Origin: Pseudomonadota bacterium
GTDB lineage: Bacteria; Pseudomonadota; Gammaproteobacteria; Ga0077536
Reading direction: 5' to 3'
DNA: 64,000 nucleotides
Assembly (NCBI GenBank): GCA_016719885.1
Contig: JADJYF010000015.1
Span: 101,109-165,108 of the forward strand
The translations under genes and the position numbers were made by a program. Under the pieces are notes generated by a model. The model did no database searches. It saw only the letters and a list, made by a program, of their open reading frames with translations, and had not been told where the DNA came from. This document shows, piece by piece, positions 27,358 to 36,832 of this stretch (the first letter of the stretch is position 1; each line of letters begins with the position of its first letter).

Positions 27358-28024
27358 ATGGGTCCCTTGTAAGGTATTCGCATCATCGAACTCGGCGGCA
27401 TCGGGCCGGGCCTGTTCTGCGCGGCGCTGCTGTCGGACCTCGGCGCCGACGTCATCCGCATCGATCGCATCGTGCCGTCGGACAGCGGCCTTGCGATGGA
27501 TCCGAAATACATGCTCATCCATCGCGGCATGCGTTCGATTGCGATGGACTTGAAAAAGCCCGAAGCGATGCAGGCCGTGCATCGCCTGGTCGGCAAAGCC
27601 GACGCGGTGATTGAAGGCTTTCGTCCTGGTGTCGCCGACCGCCTCGGCCCCGATGATTGCATGGCGGTCAATCCGCGCCTCGTCTACGGCCGCATGACGG
27701 GCTGGGGCCAGGATGGCCAGGTGGTGGACGCGGCGATGGTCGGCGGCAGCGCCTCGCTCATGGCCCTCATGTACGGCATGCGCGCCGGCGGCCTGTGGAC
27801 CGATGAACGCGGCAGCAACCGCCTCGATTCCGGCGCGCCCTACTACCGTGTGTACGAAAACTTGGATGGCAAGTACATCGCGCTCGGTTCCAACGAGGCG
27901 CGCTTCTACAACAACACCCTGGCGCTGCTGGGCCTCGATGCAGCGACCCTGCCCGAGCAGGAAGATCGCACGCAGTGGCCAGCCATGCGAGCACGCTTCG
28001 CCGCCCTCTTCAAGACCCGCACGC
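27358..28024 (+). pseudogene. Alpha-methylacyl-CoA racemase-like (CaiB family), nonsense codon and 3' truncation
   Basis: ATG 27358 encodes MGPL, then TAA as codon 5 (27370-27372), where relatives have Ala or Ser, then GIRIIELGGIGPGLFCAALLSDLGADVIRIDR in the same frame. The family sequence continues to KTRTRDAW (about 28022), only about 220 of the usual 360-380 residues. It then joins a MaoC-type fragment. Alternative starts downstream of the TAA lack the N-terminal CoA-binding strand. The GTCGGCAGCGCC and DSGAPYY regions are intact. Clearly inactivated. Confidence 0.82.
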
Positions 28025-28327
28025 GGGATGCATGGCGCGCGCATCATCAACAGCATGTTCACGCTGGCGCTGATCTGCGGCGTGACGGTCGGCGAGCTCA
28101 CCCAGGGCACGACCATGGGCAACCTCGGTTTCGAAGGCGTGAAGTTTCCGAACCCGCTGTTCGCCGGCGACACCGTCACCACCAAGACCGAGATCCTCGA
28201 CCGCCGCGAATCGAAGAAGTATCCGCAGGCCGGCATCGTCACCTTCAAGCACGTCGGCTACAACCAGAAAGGCGACGTGGTGTGCGAGGCGACGCGCCTC
28301 GGCCTGATGCTGAAGACGCCGGCCTGA
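28025..28327 (+). pseudogene. MaoC-type hydratase, C-terminal fragment joined to the racemase remnant
   Basis: In a frame different from the racemase, the sequence RIINSMFTLALICGVTVGE to LMLKTPA (TGA 28325-28327) matches the C-terminal about 95 residues of MaoC/itaconyl- or mesaconyl-CoA hydratase-like proteins (about 150 residues). The N-terminal hot-dog strand with the catalytic Asp/His is missing. A deletion near 28025 evidently removed the 3' part of the racemase and the 5' part of this gene together. Confidence 0.75.
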
Positions 28328-28450
28328 GCGATGGCGGATGGCGCACGGCCGTCACGGCCGTGACGGTCGATGGAAAGGCATCGGCTTTCCGCGAGCGATA
28401 GGCGACAATTGCGCGCCGGCAGGCGCCGCGCTCATCCTCGAGGAACAAAC

Positions 28451-29737
28451 TTGACCGCCATCCATTCCGCGGCTCCCGCCGACCAGCGCCTGCGCTCGAT
28501 CATCGCGGGCTCGGCCGGCAACGTGGTCGAAAGCTTCGACTGGTTCGTGTATGCGGCTTTCGGCCTGTATTTTTCCAAGGTCTTTTTTCCCAACCAGGAT
28601 CAGACCAGCCAGCTGCTGAACACGGCGGCGGTATTCGGCGTGGGCTTCTTCGCGCGCCCGGCCGGCGCGTGGCTGATGGGCCTGTACGGCGACCGCGCCG
28701 GACGGCGTGCGGCGATGGTGCTGTCGGTCAACTTGATGTGCGTGGGCTCGCTCATGATCGCGCTGTGCCCCGGCCATGCCCAGATCGGCATGGCGGCGCC
28801 GGCCATCCTCATCTTCGCGCGCATCCTGCAGGGCGCGAGCATGGGTGGCGAATACGGCGTGTCGGCCACCTACCTGTCGGAGATGGCCGCGCGCCGCAAT
28901 CGCGGGCTGTGGTCGGGCGTGTTCTACTCGACCCTGATTTCAGGCCAGCTGCTCGCCATGGCCTTGCTGCTGGCCTTGAGCGCGCTGCTGTCGCCGGCCG
29001 ACATGCAGGCCTGGGGCTGGCGCGTACCGTTCTTCGTCGGTGGCGGACTCGCGCGCGCGGTGCTGTGGTTGCGACGCGGCATGGACGAAACGCCGTCGTT
29101 CAAGCAACGCCAGGGACCACGTACGACGACGCTCGATCTGCTGCGCAACCATCCGCGCGAATCGTTGACGGTGATCGGTCTCACCGCCGGCGGCACCTTG
29201 TCGTTCTATACCTATTCGACCTACATGCAGAAGTTCCTGGTCAACACCTCGGGCTTCAGCACCGACCAGGCGAGCCGCATCATCGCCGCGGCCCTCGTCA
29301 TCTTCACGCTCGCGCAACCCGTGCTCGGCGCGCTGTCGGATCGCGTCGGGCGGCGCGCAATCCTCATCGCCTTCGGCGTGCTCGGCGCCACGCTGACCTG
29401 GCCGCTGCTGTCGACCCTCGCCGCCACGCGTGACGCGCTCACCGCTTTCCTGCTGGTGAGCCTGTCGCTGCTCATCGTGTCGGCCTACTCGTCGGTCAAC
29501 GCGGTGGTGAAAGCCGAACTCTTTCCGACCGAGGTGCGCGCGCTGGGCGTGGCGTTGCCCTATGCGCTGGCCAATGCGCTGTTCGGCGGCACCGCCGAAT
29601 ACGTGGCGCTGGCCTTCAAGCAGGCCGGCCACGAATCCTGGTTCTATACCTATGTCAGCGTCGTCATCGCCTGCTCGCTGGCGGTCTACGTGCTGATGCC
29701 GGACACGCGGCGCCACAGCCGCATCGTCGAGGACTGA
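28451..29737 (+). CDS. MFS transporter, metabolite:H+ symporter (KgtP-like) group
   Basis: 428 residues if it starts at the TTG at 28451, which has GAGGA 7 nt upstream and begins the family-like sequence; an ATG-started frame from 28370 lacks a ribosome site. The hallmark 'NVVESFDWFVYAAFGLYFSKVFFP' opens helix 1, and loop 2-3 carries 'GLYGDRAGRRAAM'. About 12 hydrophobic segments follow. Inner-membrane uptake of an organic acid is likely, as in the alpha-ketoglutarate/shikimate group. The helix 6-cytosolic loop region (GGGLARAVLWLRRGMDETPSF) looks slightly short. It sits at the right edge of the decayed gene block and itself reads through intact. Confidence 0.8.
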   Translation: MTAIHSAAPADQRLRSIIAGSAGNVVESFDWFVYAAFGLYFSKVFFPNQDQTSQLLNTAAVFGVGFFARPAGAWLMGLYGDRAGRRAAMVLSVNLMCVGSLMIALCPGHAQIGMAAPAILIFARILQGASMGGEYGVSATYLSEMAARRNRGLWSGVFYSTLISGQLLAMALLLALSALLSPADMQAWGWRVPFFVGGGLARAVLWLRRGMDETPSFKQRQGPRTTTLDLLRNHPRESLTVIGLTAGGTLSFYTYSTYMQKFLVNTSGFSTDQASRIIAAALVIFTLAQPVLGALSDRVGRRAILIAFGVLGATLTWPLLSTLAATRDALTAFLLVSLSLLIVSAYSSVNAVVKAELFPTEVRALGVALPYALANALFGGTAEYVALAFKQAGHESWFYTYVSVVIACSLAVYVLMPDTRRHSRIVED

Positions 29738-29820
29738 GCGAGCCGCGGCGCGCGGACTTGTCCTGGCCCTGCGCCGCACTCCATGATGCGCCCTCCCTTC
29801 ATCACTCGAGCAGGAGCGCC

Positions 29821-31011
29821 ATGAGTACCGAAGTGTTGCAGCGTCACCTCGCCAGCATTGCCCGCCTCGCCCCCCTAATCGAGGCCCACGCCGATAGCGC
29901 CGAACAACTGCGCCGCCTGCCGCCGCCGGTGGTGCGTGCGCTGGTCGAGGCCGGCCTGTTCAAGCTCTACCTGCCGCGTTCGCTGGGCGGCTCCGAACTC
30001 GAGCCGCTGGAGTTCGCCGAATGCCTGGAAGCCATCTCGCGTATCGACGGCTCGGCCGGCTGGTGCGTCTTCATCGGTAACGTCAACACGCTGTTCACCT
30101 CGCCGATGGTCCCGGAGTCGATCGAAGCCATCTTCGCCAACCAGCCCGAGGTGGTGACCGGCTCGGCGTTCTTTCCATTCGGCCGCGCGCTGCGCTGCGA
30201 TGGCGGCCATCGCGTCAGCGGCCTCTGGCAGTTCGCAAGCGGCTGCCAGCATTGCAGCTGGTATTTCGTGCTGTGCCAGGAATACGACGGTGATACACCC
30301 TTGTTTCACGACCATGGCGCGCCACGCACGCGCGCCTGCTTCGTGCCGATCTCGAGTTACACCATCGACGAAACCTGGGACGTCAGCGGCCTGGCCGGCT
30401 CCGGCAGTCATGATGTGATCCTCGACGACGTATTCGTGCCCGAGGACATGAGCTGGCCTTTCGGCCGCCACATGCGGCCCGATGCGCGCCATTTCAGCGG
30501 GCCCTTGTATCGCTACCCATCCTACGCGACGGGCGTGATGCAAGCGGGCTTCATCGCCATCGGCATCGCCCAGGGCGCCATCGATCGCGCGGTCGAGATT
30601 GCTCAGACCAAGACCGGCGTGGCGACCACCACCACCCTGCGTGATCGCCCGACCTTTCATATCGGGCTGGCTGAGGCAGTGGCGCTGGTGCGCGGCTCAC
30701 GCGCGTGGCTGAAGGATGCGCTGCGTGAATTCGGCGAGTTCATCGCGCGCGAAAAAGACGTTTCCTTCGAGGCGCGCGCCAACATGCTGCTGGCGGCGAC
30801 CAAGGCGGTGCACAACTGCGCACGCGCCACCGACATCATGTTCACCTTGTCCGGCGCCAACGCCAACTACAAGCGCAATCCCCTGCAGCGTTCGTTGCGC
30901 GACGCCCACGCCGCGACCCAGCATTTCGCGGTTGCCATCAACCAGGTCGAATCCGCCGGGCGCATGATGCTCGGCCTCGAGCCGCTCGCGCCGCCGGTGA
31001 TCCTGAGCTGA
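29821..31011 (+). CDS. Flavin-dependent monooxygenase/acyl-CoA dehydrogenase-fold protein (HsaA-like)
   Basis: 396 residues from ATG 29821 with AGGAG 5 nt upstream. The N-terminal helical domain reads 'LPPPVVRALVEAGLFKLYLPRSLGG', the middle beta-domain 'GSHDVILDDVFVPED', and the C-terminal helices 'LSGANANYKRNPLQRSLRDAHAATQH', the pattern of group D two-component flavin hydroxylases and related acyl-CoA dehydrogenase-like proteins. Such enzymes use reduced flavin from a partner reductase; none lies adjacent. The Glu base of true acyl-CoA dehydrogenases is not evident. The substrate is unknown, possibly an aromatic or steroid-like ring. Last plus-strand gene before a convergent pair. Confidence 0.8.
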   Translation: MSTEVLQRHLASIARLAPLIEAHADSAEQLRRLPPPVVRALVEAGLFKLYLPRSLGGSELEPLEFAECLEAISRIDGSAGWCVFIGNVNTLFTSPMVPESIEAIFANQPEVVTGSAFFPFGRALRCDGGHRVSGLWQFASGCQHCSWYFVLCQEYDGDTPLFHDHGAPRTRACFVPISSYTIDETWDVSGLAGSGSHDVILDDVFVPEDMSWPFGRHMRPDARHFSGPLYRYPSYATGVMQAGFIAIGIAQGAIDRAVEIAQTKTGVATTTTLRDRPTFHIGLAEAVALVRGSRAWLKDALREFGEFIAREKDVSFEARANMLLAATKAVHNCARATDIMFTLSGANANYKRNPLQRSLRDAHAATQHFAVAINQVESAGRMMLGLEPLAPPVILS

Positions 31012-31033
31012 GCGCGCCGGGCCAGGCCTGCGC

Positions 31034-33793
31034 TCAACGGCGCGGCACGGCGAGCAAGCCTGGTTCGTGCTTTTCGAGCCATGCGATCTCAGCATCGAGC
31101 TGCACACGGTTCCACGCGTAGGGCGATAGGCGCGACGCGCGCAGCCAGCCTAGATTGAAGCGCGCGTTCTTTCGGCGCTGCGCCGCGACCCGTTCGCGCA
31201 GCCGCTCGTGCCAGCGCGAGGCAGCGGTGTCCTGCGCCGCGCGCTCGGCGAAGATCGCGAGATCGATGAGCCACTGCAGCTCGTTGAATAGCGGGGTCGC
31301 GGCGTCGTATTCATCCTCCAGCGCCGCCAGCGCGGCCAGCGCGCCGGCATGATCGCCATTGGCGTCACGCACCCACGCCTCGAGTGTGGCGAGTGCCTGC
31401 CGTTCGCCGCGCGCGGCGGCCTTCAACGCCTCGAGGGCACGTCCATGATCCTGCGCAAGCTGCGCGGCGGCCGCCGGTTCACCCAGCGCGAGCAGCAACC
31501 ACGCAAGGTCGGACCAGGCCTTGGCGCGCATCCAGCCGTGGGCAGCGAGGCACGCCGCGTCACAAGGATCGCGCATCAGCGCGTCGAGGCGCGCCTCGAG
31601 TTGCGCGCGTGCCGCTGCGTCCTTGCCCGCCTGCCACAGTTGCCAGGCCAGCGCCTGGCGCGCATCGAGCAGGTCGGTATGACTGGCCGGCAGCAGTTCG
31701 CCACGGATCGCCACCACTTCCTGCAGTCGCCCGATGTCGCTGTCACGGGCTGACGGCGAGTAGTCGTCGCGTAATGCCATCAGCACCTCGGCGTATCGGA
31801 GACGCGTGTCGCGGTCGGGCGCGCGCAGTGTCGCCAGCAGCGCCTCGAGCATCGGCCGTGCACTCGCGGGGTCGTCGATGGTGCGTGCCATGCCGAGCAC
31901 TGCGTCGACGCGTTGTCGAGCACTGCCGGGCAACGTATCGGTCAAGTCCCGCGCGCGTTCGAACCAGGCATGGGCGCGCGCGTAGTCTTCGCTGTCCTCG
32001 GCTTCGGCGGCGGCGCCCAGCAGCAGCGCGAGCCGCGCGCGGGTGTCGGGCGTTGCGGCGAGTTCGCGCTCGACATCGCGGGTCGCGGGCGCGACTTGTG
32101 CGGCCTGCGCGCCGATGCCGAGAACACGCAGCACGTCAACGCCGTGCAGGGCGAGGGTCGTCGCCGGCAAGGCAAACCCCAAGGCATAGAGCGCGAGGCC
32201 GGCGAAGATGCTGAGCACCGATGGCGCCGCGCCGAGACCGCTGGCGGTGATGCTGCGCGCCAGTGCCAGGCGCTGCGCATAGGGCAGCGTCGCCAGGCCA
32301 CTGGTGGCAACCAGGCGCGTCAGCGCCTGCAGCCACTCGCCTTGTTCATCCATGCCGTGGCGATGGACGCCGCGCAGCGCGGCGAGCAGGCGCGCCTGAC
32401 GAACCTGCGCCGGCACGCCGAGCAATAGCGCGCCACCCAGCACGCTGATCATCGGCGTCTGCGACCACAGTCCGATGCCGAGCAGGCCCGCGGCACCGAG
32501 CGCCGCGAATGCGCCACGCAGGCGCGGCAGGCGCGCCGAGAACAGCACATCGAAGAATCGTCCGCCGTCGAGCGGCACCAGCGGCAGCAGGTTGAATAAA
32601 TTGATGGCGAGCAAGGTGCTGGTCGCGGCCGTGAGCAACGGCGTGGCCGGCAACTGGCCGCTGGCCGCGCCATGCAGCAACGCGCAGCCGAGCACGATGC
32701 CCGGCAAGGGCCCGGCCAACAGCACCAGCATCTTGTGCCACGCCGTTGCCTGTTGCTCGCGACCGCTGGCCATGGCGCCGAACAGCGGAATGAAAAACAC
32801 CTGCAGGTCGCGATAGCCCGCCGCACGCATGGCGAGGAGATGTCCGAGTTCATGGAACAGCAACACGGCCATCAGCACGGCGCTGAACAACCAGTCGAAG
32901 AACCAAGCGAACACGCACAGCGATGCGAGGCCGGTCGTGAGCAGGACCAGCATTTTGCCCCGGCGTCCCGCATCACGCTGTTGTGCAAACAGCGTGTAGC
33001 CGATGGCGATGGCATCGGCCTGGGCGCGCAGCTGCGCGGCGTGCGGCGCGGTGGCATCCAAACCGTTGCCATCGGCCGGTGTCAGCGGCGTTTGGCGCAG
33101 GCGCTGGATGCCTTGTCGATAGCGCCGCACGTAGCGCAGTGCACCCGGCCAGGTGAGGCGCGCGCTGCCATCGCTGTCCGTCACCACACTGTCGCTGGCC
33201 TGCAACGCCGCGCGTGACTGTGCGGGCATGGCGCGCTCGATGTCGGCGATCGTGTCCTTGTCGCGGATAAGTTCGCGCGCATCCCGCGCGCGCATGCGTT
33301 CGAGGTGGGTTTGCCATTGATGCTCGAGGTCGCGACCGCTGTCGGCGAGGTCGAACTGCGGCAGCACGAGCAGTTGTTCGTGGGCGCGGCGCGCGAGGGT
33401 ATAGAGGTGCGGGCCGGCTTGATAGAACGAATAGAACGCCACCCGGTAGAGATCATCGAATTCCGGCTGCTCGCTCAGGCCGACCACCGCCCACGCGCCA
33501 CTCTCGGCATGGCACCAAGTGGTGGAATAGTGGGGGCAGGGCTTGCTGGTCACGAGCGGCGCCGGGCCGCGGCTCGCGAATTCGAACTCGAAGCCGAGCG
33601 CGCGCAGCCGCGGCTCGGCGAGGGCGAGCAGTTCGGCGTGGGCGGGCGGCACCGTGTGCAGGTCGATGTGCTCGGCCATCACCGGTGGCGCAAGGCGCAG
33701 TCGACGCAGCATCAGCAGCACGGCCAGGTATTGGCCGAGCAGCAGTATGGCGAGCGCCAGCGCGCCGCCGACGACCAGCGCTGGCCAGCCCAT
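31034..33793 (-). CDS. Large membrane zinc metallopeptidase (M50/site-2 protease type) with helical-repeat C-terminus
   Basis: 919 residues from ATG 33793 (GGGAGG 8 nt upstream); in-frame codons up to 33883 lack a ribosome site. Layout: one N-terminal membrane helix (about 3-28); a soluble region of about 250 residues; then a multi-helix membrane core (about 281-520) with the zinc motif HELGH at 314-318 and the second motif NLLPLVPLDGG at 402-411, both expected in M50 proteases. The last about 350 residues are Ala/Leu/Arg-rich helices (RLALLLGAAAEAEDSEDYARAHAWF) resembling tetratricopeptide repeats. Ordinary M50 proteins have 350-450 residues, so this is an unusual fusion. It may cut a membrane protein selected by the repeats; no partner is adjacent. 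Confidence 0.82.
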   Translation of the reverse strand: MGWPALVVGGALALAILLLGQYLAVLLMLRRLRLAPPVMAEHIDLHTVPPAHAELLALAEPRLRALGFEFEFASRGPAPLVTSKPCPHYSTTWCHAESGAWAVVGLSEQPEFDDLYRVAFYSFYQAGPHLYTLARRAHEQLLVLPQFDLADSGRDLEHQWQTHLERMRARDARELIRDKDTIADIERAMPAQSRAALQASDSVVTDSDGSARLTWPGALRYVRRYRQGIQRLRQTPLTPADGNGLDATAPHAAQLRAQADAIAIGYTLFAQQRDAGRRGKMLVLLTTGLASLCVFAWFFDWLFSAVLMAVLLFHELGHLLAMRAAGYRDLQVFFIPLFGAMASGREQQATAWHKMLVLLAGPLPGIVLGCALLHGAASGQLPATPLLTAATSTLLAINLFNLLPLVPLDGGRFFDVLFSARLPRLRGAFAALGAAGLLGIGLWSQTPMISVLGGALLLGVPAQVRQARLLAALRGVHRHGMDEQGEWLQALTRLVATSGLATLPYAQRLALARSITASGLGAAPSVLSIFAGLALYALGFALPATTLALHGVDVLRVLGIGAQAAQVAPATRDVERELAATPDTRARLALLLGAAAEAEDSEDYARAHAWFERARDLTDTLPGSARQRVDAVLGMARTIDDPASARPMLEALLATLRAPDRDTRLRYAEVLMALRDDYSPSARDSDIGRLQEVVAIRGELLPASHTDLLDARQALAWQLWQAGKDAAARAQLEARLDALMRDPCDAACLAAHGWMRAKAWSDLAWLLLALGEPAAAAQLAQDHGRALEALKAAARGERQALATLEAWVRDANGDHAGALAALAALEDEYDAATPLFNELQWLIDLAIFAERAAQDTAASRWHERLRERVAAQRRKNARFNLGWLRASRLSPYAWNRVQLDAEIAWLEKHEPGLLAVPRR

Positions 33794-33959
33794 GAACGTC
33801 GCCTCCCGTACGCCCATCCCGATCCGTGGGCAATGCTGTGGTGATGGCCGCACGAGTGCTCGACGCGCGCCGGTCAGCACCATACACCATAAGCGGCGCT
33901 CGAAGCGCGCTGCGCTCGCGGCCTAGAATGGGGCCCCACCGCTCGCGGGATATACGCTC

Positions 33960-34712
33960 ATGGAACTTGCGCTGCGTCAGATCGCCCTGGTGGCGGCCCA
34001 CCTCGCGCCGCTCGAGAAACTGCTGGTCGAGGTCTTCGACCTCTCGCCCTGTCATCGCGACCCGGCGGTGGCTGCCTATGGTCTCGAAAACGTGCTGCTG
34101 CCGATCGGCCGGCAATTTCTGGAAATCGTCGCGCCCACCCGTGACGATACCGCTGCCGGCCGCTATCTCGAACGCCGCCGTGGCGATGGCGGTTACATGG
34201 TCATCACACAGTGCGACGACCATGCGGCGCGTCGCCGGCACGTGGATGCGTTGGGCGTACGTGTCGCCCATGAATTCAAGGCCGAGGGCTTTCGCAACAT
34301 GCAATTACACCCGCGCGATACCGGCGGCACGTTTCTCGAGATCGATCAGCAGCTCGACGACGCCGCCAACTGGGTGCCGGCCGGTGATGACTGGCGCACG
34401 CACGTACGCACCTCGCGTGTCAGCGCCATCGTCGCGGCCGAGATCCAGGCCGACCAGCCGCGGGCACTCGCGGAGCGCTGGGCGGCCATCACGCAGTTGC
34501 CGCTGGTCACCGTCGACGGCGTGCCGCATTTGCGCCTCGACAATGCCGATGTGCGCTTCGTGCGCTGCGCGGATGGGCGCCCGGAAGGGCTGGCGGGGCT
34601 GGACCTCGTCACCATCGACAAGCTTGCGATCACCGCCACGCTGAACCGCCTCGGCATCGCGTACCAGGACTCGGCCTTCGTGCTGGGTGGAATGCGCTGG
34701 CGGCTGGTCTAG
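33960..34712 (+). CDS. VOC/glyoxalase-like fold protein
   Basis: 250 residues with two vicinal-oxygen-chelate-like halves. The first starts 'LRQIALVAAHLAPLEKLLVEVFDL' and holds a strand with 'GRQFLEIVAPT'; the expected metal Glu may lie in 'GGTFLEID' (about 121-128). The second half (ALAERWAAITQLPLV) is weaker. VOC proteins include dioxygenases, epimerases and resistance proteins. No metal triad can be assigned confidently, so the activity is open. Its last four bases overlap the convergent outer-membrane factor gene. Confidence 0.65.
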   Translation: MELALRQIALVAAHLAPLEKLLVEVFDLSPCHRDPAVAAYGLENVLLPIGRQFLEIVAPTRDDTAAGRYLERRRGDGGYMVITQCDDHAARRRHVDALGVRVAHEFKAEGFRNMQLHPRDTGGTFLEIDQQLDDAANWVPAGDDWRTHVRTSRVSAIVAAEIQADQPRALAERWAAITQLPLVTVDGVPHLRLDNADVRFVRCADGRPEGLAGLDLVTIDKLAITATLNRLGIAYQDSAFVLGGMRWRLV

Positions 34713-36190
34713 GGCGCGCCGCCGGCGGCGCTCGCCGGCGTGGCGGGCGTGGCGGCACCGGCGTGGTGAATACCGGCGCCCAGTGCCTTCAGCACCGCCA
34801 CCGTCGACACCGTGACGTCGGCCTCGCTGCGTTTCAGCGCGGCTCGCGCCTCGAGTTGCGCAAGCTCGGCGGCGATCACCTCCCGCGCATCGGCGACTCC
34901 CTGTCGTTGACGATGACTGGCGAGTGCCACGGCCTGCTCACTGGCGGCGACGATCGCGGTACTGGCTTCACGGCCACGTTCCGCCGCCAGCCATTGCGCC
35001 AACGCCTGTTCGGTTTCATGCAGGGCATCGAGATTGGCGCGCTCGAAGGCCACCATGGCGGATTCGATGTCGGCGTCGCGCGCCTCCACCATCGCGCGCA
35101 GGCGGCCACCGTCGAACAGCGGCTGCAACACCGAACCGCCGCCCGACCACGACTTCGAGGCCATGCTCATGAGCGCCGACAGCGCGGTATTGCGCAGACC
35201 AAAGAACATGCCGATCGAAATCCTGGGGTAGAGATCGGCAATGGCGGCGGCCTTGAGCGCGGTGGCGGCGGCAAGCTGGCGTTCGGCGCGCTGGATGTCC
35301 GGCCGGTTGCGCAGCACCGCCGTGGGGGTCAGCAGCAGGCGCGGCGCGAACTGCGGCAAGGGCTGGTTGCGCGCATGCAGGGTGACGGCGAGCTTGCCGG
35401 GCTCGACGCCGAGCAGGTGTTCGACCTGGCGCTGCGCGGTGCTGCGCGCGAGTTCCAGTGCCACGAGTTCGGTGCGCGCGACCTGGATGCGCGCGTCGGC
35501 GGCCAAGGCTGCGTCGCGCGTGCCGATACCGGCGTCGGCACGCCGCTTCGCGTGGTGCGCGTCGCGCCCGGCAAGTTCGATGGCCGCTTGCTTGATGACG
35601 ATGCCGGCGTCGCTCGCGCGCATTTCCCAGTAGCTGCGCGCGACTTCGGCGCACAACACCGTCATGGCCGCCTCGACCTCGGCCTGGCTGGCCTCGACGA
35701 GCGCATCGGCGGCCTCGACGCGGCGCTTGTGCCTGCCGAACAGGTCGATTTCCCACCGCGCATCGAAACCGATCTCGTGCTGGGTGAAGGTGAGACCCGG
35801 CGCGAGGCCCGGCATCGGGTTCTGGGTGCGCTCGCTGCCAACGCCCATGCCGAGGCGCGGCCCGAGTCCCGCCGCCGCGGCGCGACGCTCGGCGCGCGCC
35901 GCGCGCAGCCGCGCGCCGGCCGCCCGCACATCGAGGTTCTGTGCCATCGCCATGTCGATGAGCGCGTCGAGGTTGTCGTCCTCGAACCAGGTCCACCAGC
36001 GTTGCAGCGCTTCGGCATCGTCGCTGAGCGGGCTGGCCTCGAGCGCGCTGGGCGCGGCGTCGGTGGTCGCCTGCCACCGCGCGGGCGCCGTGACCGGCGC
36101 CGCACGGTAGTCGGGGCCGACCGCGCAGGCACCGAGCAACATGGCGCCCATCGCCAGCGCGATGCGGCGGCGCCTATGCGTCGTTGCCAT
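34709..36190 (-). CDS. Outer-membrane efflux lipoprotein (NodT/OprM family)
   Basis: 493 residues with a lipoprotein signal (LLGAC, lipid Cys22) followed by GPDYRAAPV, a common start in this family. Two outer-membrane-factor repeats are visible: 'GFDARWEIDLFGRHKRRVEAA' and 'SVLQPLFDGGRLRAMVEARDADIE', plus long coiled alpha-hairpins. It forms the trimeric outer-membrane channel of a tripartite pump. It overlaps the TetR gene by 17 bp (36174-36190) on the same strand. With the divergent membrane-fusion protein and DHA2 pump it makes a complete drug-efflux set. Confidence 0.9.
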   Translation of the reverse strand: MATTHRRRRIALAMGAMLLGACAVGPDYRAAPVTAPARWQATTDAAPSALEASPLSDDAEALQRWWTWFEDDNLDALIDMAMAQNLDVRAAGARLRAARAERRAAAAGLGPRLGMGVGSERTQNPMPGLAPGLTFTQHEIGFDARWEIDLFGRHKRRVEAADALVEASQAEVEAAMTVLCAEVARSYWEMRASDAGIVIKQAAIELAGRDAHHAKRRADAGIGTRDAALAADARIQVARTELVALELARSTAQRQVEHLLGVEPGKLAVTLHARNQPLPQFAPRLLLTPTAVLRNRPDIQRAERQLAAATALKAAAIADLYPRISIGMFFGLRNTALSALMSMASKSWSGGGSVLQPLFDGGRLRAMVEARDADIESAMVAFERANLDALHETEQALAQWLAAERGREASTAIVAASEQAVALASHRQRQGVADAREVIAAELAQLEARAALKRSEADVTVSTVAVLKALGAGIHHAGAATPATPASAAGGAP

Positions 36191-36782
36191 GGGCTTTGAG
36201 GAAATTGTCCACTACCCGCGACACCAGCAGCGCGCGTTGACGCGCGCTCAAGGTCGGTGACAGGCCGAGCAGGCAGCGATGGAATTCGTCGCCGGTCAGC
36301 ATGCTGATCAACAGGCGCGTCGAGCGCTCGACGTGGGGAAAACAGACGCCGGCCTTGGTGCCCGCGCCGCGCAGGTAGCGGCTGATGGCGGCGATGATCG
36401 GGATCGCGCCGCTCTCGTAGGTCAGCTTGCCGAGATCGGGAAAATGCTTGAGCTCGGCGATGATCACCCGATACAGCGCCAGGCAGCGCGGTTCGTAGAC
36501 GATGTCGACATAGGCACGCGCGATGGTCTGCAGGTCGGAACGCAGATCGCCGTCATCGGTGACCGCGCTGTCGACCGCCAATGCCAGCCGCGCGCAGTCA
36601 CGCTCGACGACCGCCGAGAACAGCGCTTGCTTGCCCGGGAAATAGTTGTACAGGGTAGGCTTGGACACCGGCGCGGCAAGCGCGATGGCATCCATGCTGA
36701 CCGCGCTGTAGCCCTCGGCCAGGAACATGCGCGAGGCCGCCTCGAGAATGGCGTCGCGCTTGGCGTCGGTGAGTTGCGTCAT
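36174..36782 (-). CDS. TetR-family transcriptional repressor of the efflux operon
   Basis: 202 residues. The N-terminal HTH is 'KRDAILEAASRMFLAEGYSAVSMDAIALAAPVSKPTLYNYFPGKQALF', written here as its key blocks: ILEAASRMF, VSKPTLYNYF. The rest is the usual helical ligand domain. It sits head-to-head with the EmrA-like gene across 79 bp that contain a TetR-type palindrome, and is followed by the outer-membrane factor gene in the same transcript. It probably represses both directions and is released by pump substrates. Confidence 0.88.
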   Translation of the reverse strand: MTQLTDAKRDAILEAASRMFLAEGYSAVSMDAIALAAPVSKPTLYNYFPGKQALFSAVVERDCARLALAVDSAVTDDGDLRSDLQTIARAYVDIVYEPRCLALYRVIIAELKHFPDLGKLTYESGAIPIIAAISRYLRGAGTKAGVCFPHVERSTRLLISMLTGDEFHRCLLGLSPTLSARQRALLVSRVVDNFLKAHGNDA

Positions 36783-36832
36783 GGCGGATATCGGCGCGGG
36801 ATTGCGGTTGGCGTTCGACCTGATTATTCTAC

